The translations under genes were made by a program, and so were the position numbers. Below are positions 58,558 to 64,000 of a stretch of DNA of 64,000 nucleotides, one piece after another; the stretch's first letter is position 1; every line of letters begins with the position of its first letter. The stretch lies in contig NZ_JBITMQ010000007.1 in NCBI RefSeq assembly GCF_044466355.1, positions 310,001 to 374,000 on the forward strand, read 5' to 3'. This DNA comes from Actinophytocola sp044466355 (GTDB lineage Bacteria; Actinomycetota; Actinomycetes; Mycobacteriales; Pseudonocardiaceae). Under the pieces are notes generated by a model. It worked only from the letters and a program-made list of their open reading frames with translations, did no database searches and was not told the origin of the DNA.

Positions 58558-59471
58558 CCGTCACCCTCAGCCCCACCACCGGATTCGCCGCGTTGCTGGG
58601 CATCGGCGCCGGAATCGGTCTGCTTCTCGTGGTCATCGGCTGGCGCGGTGTCGACCCGCATCGCCCCCGCCGTGCGCTGTCCCGTCAACACCCCGGCGAC
58701 GGATCGCGACGTCGGCACTTCGTGGTCCGCCTCGGCGTTGCGATCGCAGTAGGCGTCGTGACCGGGGTGGTCACCGGCTGGTTCGTCGGCGCGGTCCTAG
58801 CCGGGTTGGCGTGCTGGGCGCTGCCCCGCGTGCTCGGCCGCGACCCCGAGCACGCACGCCGGGTCGCCCGCATCGAGGCCATCGCCACCTGGACGGAGAT
58901 GCTGCGCGACACGCTGTCGGCTGCGTCCGGCCTGGAGCAGGCCATCCTCGCCACCGCCCCGCTCGCACCGGCACCCATCCGCGGCGAGATCACCGATCTC
59001 GCTGCCCGCCTCGAGAACGGCGAGCGCCTCGCGCCGTCGTTGCGTCGGCTGGCCGACCAGCTCGCGGATCCGACCGGTGACCTGGTGATCGCCGCGCTGG
59101 TCAAGGCCGCCGAGCAGCAGGCCCGCCAGCTCGGCGACCTGCTCGGTGCTCTCGCGCACACCGCACGGGAACAGGCATCCATGCGAATGCGCGTCGAGGC
59201 TGGGCGCGCTCGTACCCGTACCTCGGTCCGGGTGATCGTGGGCACCACCCTTGCTTTCGCCGCCGCAGTGGTGGTGCTCAACCGCTCCTACCTGTCCGCC
59301 TACGACTCCGCGGCCGGCCAGATGGTCCTGCTCGTCATCGGCGGGCTGTTCGTGGCCGGATTCGCCTGGCTGGCACGCATCTCCCGCGTCGCCGAGCCGA
59401 CCCGGTTCCTGTCAATCACCGAGGCGCAGCCCGGCGAGGACCGGCCGCTGGCTGTGGAAAGGCAGGTGTGA
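58554..59471 (+). CDS. tadB: Tad inner-membrane protein TadB
   Basis: A 305-residue T2SSF-type membrane protein. Helices at both ends (GFAALLGIGAGIGLLLVVIG; VRVIVGTTLAFAAAVVVL) flank a cytoplasmic helical domain with WTEMLRDTLSAASGLEQAIL. GTG 58554 overlaps the tadA stop (GTG 58545 is also in frame). It forms the platform with TadC. Confidence 0.87.
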   Translation: MTVTLSPTTGFAALLGIGAGIGLLLVVIGWRGVDPHRPRRALSRQHPGDGSRRRHFVVRLGVAIAVGVVTGVVTGWFVGAVLAGLACWALPRVLGRDPEHARRVARIEAIATWTEMLRDTLSAASGLEQAILATAPLAPAPIRGEITDLAARLENGERLAPSLRRLADQLADPTGDLVIAALVKAAEQQARQLGDLLGALAHTAREQASMRMRVEAGRARTRTSVRVIVGTTLAFAAAVVVLNRSYLSAYDSAAGQMVLLVIGGLFVAGFAWLARISRVAEPTRFLSITEAQPGEDRPLAVERQV

Positions 59472-59472
59472 C

Positions 59473-60375
59473 GTGACTGGCGTGATGACCGCACTGGCCC
59501 TGGGCATCGGGAGTGGTATCGGGCTGTGGGCGCTGATCGTGTGGGCGTTTCCCCCACGGCCATCGCTCGGCGTGATCCTGGCGCGCGCCACCACGCCCCC
59601 GGCACCGCCTCCGATCCTGGTCACCGAGGACACCGGCTGGGCGGCCAAGCTCGGTCGCCCAGCTGTCGCGCCGCTGCGTGCTCTCGGCCTGCCCGGCGAG
59701 CGGCTTGGCCGCGACCTGGCCGTCATCGGACGCCCGGTCGCCACCCATCTGGCGGAGAAAGCAACCCTGGCCCTTGCTGGCCTGCTCCTGCCCGTACTGC
59801 TGCAACTGCTGCTCACCCTTGTCGGCCTGTCAGTCGGATTCGAGTTCCCGATCATCGCCGGGCTTGTCCTCGCCGCCGCCGGATTCGTACTGCCTGACCT
59901 GCAGGCCCGCTCCGAAGCCGCGAAGCTGCGCACCGGGTTCCGCCATGCCCTGTCGTCGTTTCTGGACCTCGTGTGGATCACCTTGGCCGGTGGCGCGGGA
60001 GTCGACAGCGCGCTGCACGATTCAGCCGCCATCGGCCGCGGCTGGGCCTTCGCCCAGATCCAACGCGCCCTGGACACCGCACGGCTGACCCGCACAACAC
60101 CGTGGGCGACCCTGCGCCAACTCGGCGAGGAACTCGACGTCACCGAACTAGCCGAGCTGGCGGCGTCGGTCAGCCTGGCCGGAACCGAGGGCGCCAAAGT
60201 CCGCGCCAGCCTTGCGGCCAAGGCCACGGCGCTACGCACTCACCAGCTCACGGAAGCAGAGGCCGACGCCCAGTCCGCGACCGAACGCATGTCATTGCCG
60301 GTCATGGCGCTGTTCCTCGGGTTCCTCGCCTTCATCGGATACCCAGCGCTGACTCAGGTCCTCAATGGACTGTGA
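59473..60375 (+). CDS. tadC: Tad inner-membrane protein TadC
   Basis: A 300-residue T2SSF-type protein. LPDLQARSEAAKLRTGFRHA and LVWITLAGGAGVDSALHD are typical of TadC, followed by TTPWATLRQLGEELDV and a terminal membrane helix. GTG 59473 starts one base after the tadB stop. Confidence 0.87.
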   Translation: MTGVMTALALGIGSGIGLWALIVWAFPPRPSLGVILARATTPPAPPPILVTEDTGWAAKLGRPAVAPLRALGLPGERLGRDLAVIGRPVATHLAEKATLALAGLLLPVLLQLLLTLVGLSVGFEFPIIAGLVLAAAGFVLPDLQARSEAAKLRTGFRHALSSFLDLVWITLAGGAGVDSALHDSAAIGRGWAFAQIQRALDTARLTRTTPWATLRQLGEELDVTELAELAASVSLAGTEGAKVRASLAAKATALRTHQLTEAEADAQSATERMSLPVMALFLGFLAFIGYPALTQVLNGL

Positions 60376-60413
60376 CGGCAACCCTTACGACTTTGGACAG
60401 GAAGGAGAACACG

Positions 60414-60602
60414 ATGCATGAGTACATGAATGCATTGTGGACGATGCTGCGGGCTCGCATTGAACTGCTACGCCGCAACCCCGAGGCGGGATACTCGACC
60501 GAGGCGGTTCTCGTGACCGCACTGCTCGTGGCTGCCGCGCTGTTCGTCATCGCGATCATCGTCGACAAGGTCATCACCAAGGCCAACGGCATCAACCTGT
60601 AG
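60414..60602 (+). CDS. flp: Flp-type pilin
   Basis: A 62-residue pilin. A basic N-terminal part (RARIELLRRNPEAGYSTEAV) precedes the single membrane helix LVTALLVAAALFVIAIIVDKV. The G-Y-S-T-E motif before the helix fits the cleavage and Glu5 region of actinobacterial Flp-like pilins. GGAAGGAG lies 7 bases before ATG 60414. It is likely the major subunit processed by the A24 peptidase. Confidence 0.82.
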   Translation: MHEYMNALWTMLRARIELLRRNPEAGYSTEAVLVTALLVAAALFVIAIIVDKVITKANGINL

Positions 60603-60607
60603 GCACC

Positions 60608-61093
60608 ATGCTCACCAAGACGACGCGAGCGTGTCGCCGCCGCCGCTGGCGGCGGTGGCGAGGTCACCGGCTGAGCACGAGCCGTTCTGGTCGGCTGCGA
60701 CGGGTGCTACGAGGGGATCGCGGTGCGGTCAGCGCGGAATTGGTGATCGCCACGCCGCTGCTGCTGTTGATCCTGCTCGCCATCGTGCAATTCGCGTTGT
60801 GGTCACACGCAACACACATCGCGCAAGCCGCTGCCTCGCAAGGACTTGCCGCCGCACGAGCACAGAACGGAACGGCTGCGGCCGGCACCGCCAGCGCACA
60901 ACAACTCCTCGACCAGTTGGCGCAAGGCCCGCTGACCGGCACCAGCATCGCCTCCGACCGCAGCGCCGAATCCGCATCCGTACGGATTTCCGGTACCGCC
61001 ACCTCGGTCGTGCCGTTCCTGACTCTGCCGGTGCATGCCGAGGCTGTCGGGCCGGTCGAACGTTTCGTGCCAGACGTCGCGACAGGACGGTGA
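60608..61093 (+). CDS. tadE: TadE-family pseudopilin
   Basis: A 161-residue TadE protein: a long basic N-terminus, then RGAVSAELVIATPLLLLILLA (E near +5 of the helix) and an extracellular domain. It is a minor pilin-like component of the Tad apparatus. It starts 5 bases after the pilin stop. Confidence 0.84.
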   Translation: MLTKTTRACRRRRWRRWRGHRLSTSRSGRLRRVLRGDRGAVSAELVIATPLLLLILLAIVQFALWSHATHIAQAAASQGLAAARAQNGTAAAGTASAQQLLDQLAQGPLTGTSIASDRSAESASVRISGTATSVVPFLTLPVHAEAVGPVERFVPDVATGR

Positions 61094-61099
61094 GCGACG

Positions 61100-61654
61100 A
61101 TGACGTGCCGCCAATACACGCGACGACGCTCCGCGGCGGAACCGGCTGCCACACACCCACACAACCGCCCACAACGGCCGCAGCAGGGCCAAACCGGCGC
61201 CCACGGGTGGCTGACCTGGTGGCGGGACGATCGCGGCTCAGTGGCCGCAGAAGTCACGCTGGTGACTCCGTTTCTGATCATGCTGCTGGTCTTCGTCGCC
61301 GTGGTCATCCACCGAGGAGTCGACGCACGTCTGCGGGTGAATGACGCCGCGCACCAGGCCGCAAGGGCGGCCAGCATCGAACGCACCAGTCCACGAGCCG
61401 TCGCTGCGGCACAGTCAACCGCAGCGTCCGCGCTGGCCTCAGCCGGTGTTACATGCCAGTCGCTGGCCGTGGACACCGCCACCGGCGGCATGACGCCAGG
61501 CGGCACGGTCACCGTCACCATCTCCTGCACCGTCGACTTCGGCGACGCCCTCATCCTCGGTGTTCCTGGTCAGAAACGCTTGTCCGCCACAGCAAGCGAG
61601 CCGATCGACACCTGGCGCTCGGTCACCGTGAACACGACCGGGAGCAGCACATGA
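61100..61654 (+). CDS. TadE-like pseudopilin 2
   Basis: A 184-residue protein with the TadE/TadF layout: basic N-terminus, RGSVAAEVTLVTPFLIMLLV at the membrane segment, and NDAAHQAARAASIERTSP behind it. It is coupled to the next gene by an ATGA overlap. It is probably the TadF equivalent. Confidence 0.8.
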   Translation: MTCRQYTRRRSAAEPAATHPHNRPQRPQQGQTGAHGWLTWWRDDRGSVAAEVTLVTPFLIMLLVFVAVVIHRGVDARLRVNDAAHQAARAASIERTSPRAVAAAQSTAASALASAGVTCQSLAVDTATGGMTPGGTVTVTISCTVDFGDALILGVPGQKRLSATASEPIDTWRSVTVNTTGSST

Positions 61655-62124
61655 ACCACGCACCCCGAGCGCTACGGCGCAGCCGTTGGTGGCGCACCCA
61701 GCGGCGCGGCTGGTGGCGCGCGGACGAAGGCCGGGTGAGCGCGTTCGTCGTGACGATCGCTCTCGCGAGCCTCGTCCTGGCAGGGCTCAGCCTTGACGGC
61801 GGCCTGGCACTCGCCGCCAAGGTCAAGGCCAACGGCCAGGCCGAGGCCGCCGCCCGCGCCGGCGCCCAGGCCATCGACCTCACCGTGTACCGCACGAGCA
61901 ACCGCCTGCAGCTGGTGCCCGCGCAGGCGGTCGCCAACGCGCAGAGTTACCTCGCCGCCGTCGGCGCGTCGGGCACGGTGACGGTGTCCGGCGACACCGT
62001 CACGGTCACCATCACCGCCTCCCAGCCCACCCAACTGCTCGGGCTCGCCGGGGTGTCCAGCCTGCACGTTCACGGTGTGGGCAGCGCCCATCCCCAACGG
62101 GGCGTGGTGACCATCGACCCATGA
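61651..62124 (+). CDS. TadG-like pilus assembly protein
   Basis: A 157-residue protein: RVSAFVVTIALASLVLAGLS membrane segment, then GGLALAAKVKANGQAEAAAR as in Flp pilus-assembly TadE/G-like proteins, and a short beta-rich end. No von Willebrand domain follows, so it is a short version. Third of three consecutive pseudopilin-type genes. Confidence 0.75.
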   Translation: MNHAPRALRRSRWWRTQRRGWWRADEGRVSAFVVTIALASLVLAGLSLDGGLALAAKVKANGQAEAAARAGAQAIDLTVYRTSNRLQLVPAQAVANAQSYLAAVGASGTVTVSGDTVTVTITASQPTQLLGLAGVSSLHVHGVGSAHPQRGVVTIDP

Positions 62125-62175
62125 CCACGCCCTCTCGCTCGCAACACATGCAGCACGTCAACGGAAGGAATGCGC

Positions 62176-62613
62176 ATGGCTACGCCTGAAGAGATCGAAC
62201 GCCGTGTCGAGGAAGCTGACGCTGCGCGCAGCGCGAGGAGGTCCGCCGCGGCGAAACGGATTGGCGAGTTGGCACAACACCGGGCCGCCATTGCCGAGCA
62301 ACTCGCTGACATCGAGCGCGACCTCGGAGATGTCCTGGCTGAGTCCAGTGACGTCATTGACATCGAGGAACTGGCGCGGTTCACCGATCTACCGGTTTCC
62401 GACCTCACGCGGTGGCGCGAGGCCCGGAAGACCAACCGCACCAGAAGGAAGAAGCCCGCCGCTCGCGCTGCTGGGGCGCAGAACGACACCAGCCGAGGGC
62501 AGTCCGCACCGAGGATTCCGACGAACGACCAGGCAGCCAAGCCGCCTGAGCCTGCCGTACCCCGCGGCGACACCGTGAACGCACCTGACCGGGTCGCCGC
62601 CGAAGTGAGCTGA
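62176..62613 (+). CDS. Coiled-coil protein of the Tad locus
   Basis: A 145-residue soluble protein. EEIERRVEEADAARSARR and HRAAIAEQLADIERDLGDVL predict a coiled coil; a small HTH-like part follows (DIEELARFTDLPVSDLTRW) and then a basic, Pro/Ala-rich tail. ATG 62176 has GGAAGGA 7 bases upstream. It resembles small DNA-binding proteins found in actinobacterial Tad loci; function unknown. Confidence 0.6.
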   Translation: MATPEEIERRVEEADAARSARRSAAAKRIGELAQHRAAIAEQLADIERDLGDVLAESSDVIDIEELARFTDLPVSDLTRWREARKTNRTRRKKPAARAAGAQNDTSRGQSAPRIPTNDQAAKPPEPAVPRGDTVNAPDRVAAEVS

Positions 62614-62678
62614 CATCAGCCGGGTCGCGCATCCGGACGCACGGTCGACCACTATGCCGCCTAGGAATCGAGCACGTC

Positions 62679-64000
62679 ATGACCACAAACCCACAGACCG
62701 CTCGTCGGAAGATGGCACGACCATCGCGCCCCGGCCGCGCCTGGTGGTCGGTGCTCGGTGCCGCGCTCCGGTTCGTCGGCAGGGTTCTGCGGGGGCTGAT
62801 CGCCGCCGCTGTGCTGCTCGCGCTTGTCGCGGGTCTGCCGTGGGCGTTGTGGCACTACATCGGCTGGCCACTGCCGGACCACGTCCCGACCTGGGCCGAG
62901 GTCGAGACCGTTCTGCTCGGCCCGATGACCACGACGTTCCTGCTCGATTTCCTGGCCTGCCTGTGCTGGCTCGTGTGGGCCGCATTCGTGCTCGACGTCA
63001 TACGATGTGCGGCCCAAGCGGCGCGGGATGGAGTTCGCGGCGCCCACTGGCCCCAGATCTCGGCACGCAAGCCTGTGCACGCGCTGGCCGCAGTGCTGAT
63101 CAGCGCGATCCTGCTGTCGATCCTGGGCAACCGCGCCAGCGCGCCACCCACCAGCCCGCTGTCCACACCGGCCGGGATCGGACCCACCGTTGTGGCGACC
63201 GCCCCGGCCTGGCCCACCACACCCGACGTGTCCACAGTGGGGGTGCAGCGCGCAGCTCTCGTTACCCAGCAGGAGAGTTCGGCCAGCCCCGCTGTCGCTC
63301 AGCGGCCTCAGTCTGTGGTGGTGCGCGCCCGCGACCCCGAGACCGGTGTCTACGACTCGTTGTCCCGCATCGCCGAGCGCACGCTGGGCACCCAGGCACG
63401 TTGGCCGGAGATCTTTGAACTCAATAAGGGCAAGCCGCAGCCCAACGGCAAGCCGTTCACCAATCCACACCTGATCTTCCCAGGTGAAGAACTCCGCCTG
63501 CCCGCTGACGCGCAGGCCGCGCCGGTCACTCCGCCGGATCAGCCACCACAACCCCCGCCACCACCTCAGCAGCCTCCACCGGAACCCTCCACGCCGGCGC
63601 CGACCACCTCGCCGCCACCGACGACGCCTTCGCCATCGGTGCCCTCAACTGAACCCACCGCGGACGACCCGGAGGGACGATCGGTGTCGGACGAGCCCGC
63701 GATCAGTTGGGGCCCGGAGTTGTTTGTCGGGCTCGGGTTGGCCGCGGCGGTGAGCGCGGCGCTGATGGTCGCGCGCCGTCGTCACCGCCGCGCCTACCAG
63801 CCCGGCAGCGGACGACGCGACGATCTCGACCTCCCCGTCGCCCCTGTGGTCTACCAGCTGCGGCTGGCTCACCTGCGTGCCGGGCAGGACGACGAGCTCG
63901 ACCTCGAGGACACCGGCTCGCGCGAGAACGAGCGTCGCCTGGCGCCCTCGCCTGCCGTGGTCATCGGCGCGGACGGCCCCAGCACAACGTCGACCACCTC
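62679..64000 (+). CDS. LysM-domain membrane protein of the Tad locus (3' end outside window)
   Basis: At least 440 codons, open to the window edge. Two or three membrane helices in the first 165 residues (GLIAAAVLLALVAGLPWAL, FLLDFLACLCWLVWAAFVL, ALAAVLISAILLSILG), a LysM-like domain (ETGVYDSLSRIAERTLG ... LIFPGEELRLP), a long Pro/Thr-rich stretch, another membrane helix (LFVGLGLAAAVSAALMVA) and the start of a cytoplasmic part. This is the layout of large actinobacterial Tad-locus proteins that end in a BTAD-type regulatory domain, which would lie beyond the window. Confidence 0.7.
   Translation, partial: MTTNPQTARRKMARPSRPGRAWWSVLGAALRFVGRVLRGLIAAAVLLALVAGLPWALWHYIGWPLPDHVPTWAEVETVLLGPMTTTFLLDFLACLCWLVWAAFVLDVIRCAAQAARDGVRGAHWPQISARKPVHALAAVLISAILLSILGNRASAPPTSPLSTPAGIGPTVVATAPAWPTTPDVSTVGVQRAALVTQQESSASPAVAQRPQSVVVRARDPETGVYDSLSRIAERTLGTQARWPEIFELNKGKPQPNGKPFTNPHLIFPGEELRLPADAQAAPVTPPDQPPQPPPPPQQPPPEPSTPAPTTSPPPTTPSPSVPSTEPTADDPEGRSVSDEPAISWGPELFVGLGLAAAVSAALMVARRRHRRAYQPGSGRRDDLDLPVAPVVYQLRLAHLRAGQDDELDLEDTGSRENERRLAPSPAVVIGADGPSTTSTT

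Noticed and set aside
1..64000. tRNA genes, rRNA genes and CRISPR arrays
   Set aside because: No tRNA T-loop/acceptor pattern, rRNA segment or regularly spaced repeat array was seen by eye; a tRNAscan or CRISPR search could still find a missed one.

Overview
The window is high-GC DNA with GTG/TTG starts, dense translationally coupled operons, an FxLD-type lanthipeptide cluster, XRE-TPR regulators and a Tad pilus locus. This points to a filamentous actinomycete, most likely Pseudonocardiales; the genus is inference.

Layout. (1) 1-2672: a methyltransferase cut by the window edge, a phosphodiesterase, and the 3' half of a split lanthipeptide methyltransferase gene. (2) 2673-27197: a 24.5-kb integrative element of Tn554/RIT type. 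Its ends are imperfect 24-bp terminal inverted repeats (18 of 24 match). It lies inside the lanthipeptide methyltransferase gene: the 3' half is at 2016-2672, the 5' half at 27198-27767, both on the minus strand and in collinear order. At its left end are three overlapping tyrosine-recombinase genes (the middle one frameshifted) and a DUF6262/TnpC-like gene, then an IS21-family insertion. The cargo is mercury-centred: a divergently controlled operon with an HgcA-HgcB-like fusion (corrinoid domain, membrane segments, two 4Fe-4S motifs), a CpaM-type methyltransferase, a P1B metal ATPase and a DUF169 protein; a Cys-less MerR-like regulator; an ArsR-type mercury repressor; merA; a second MerR-family gene; and three overlapping merB paralogues, all with the Cys/Asp/Cys triad. 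Remnants of a CadD transporter and a response regulator lie near the right end.

(3) 27198-35798 (minus strand): class I lanthipeptide cluster of the FxLD family, with precursor, LanB, LanC, an elimination-like domain fused to an isoaspartyl-type methyltransferase, a helical-repeat protein, and the second methyltransferase destroyed by the element. (4) 36255-40872 (plus strand): two XRE-TPR regulators, a duplicated-domain small protein, an APH-like kinase and a flavoprotein. (5) 40916-49320 (minus strand): an eleven-gene, tightly overlapping operon of unusual content (QueC-like, reverse-transcriptase-like, SUMF1-like, DUF6884, two glycosyltransferases, radical SAM, phosphoribosyltransferase, 5'-3' exonuclease, PIG-L deacetylase). 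A third XRE-TPR regulator is divergent to it. I do not recognise this as a described system. (6) 51975-64000: an MTHFS-like protein, then prepilin peptidase, two exported proteins and a Tad/Flp pilus operon running off the right edge.

How the parts may work together. In the element, the MerB paralogues would cleave C-Hg bonds, MerA would reduce Hg(II), and the HgcAB-like/CpaM/ATPase operon could handle methyl-metal chemistry and export. The last role is inference from family membership and position. No MerT/MerP/MerC uptake genes were seen. All functional statements come from reading motifs by eye; no database search was run.
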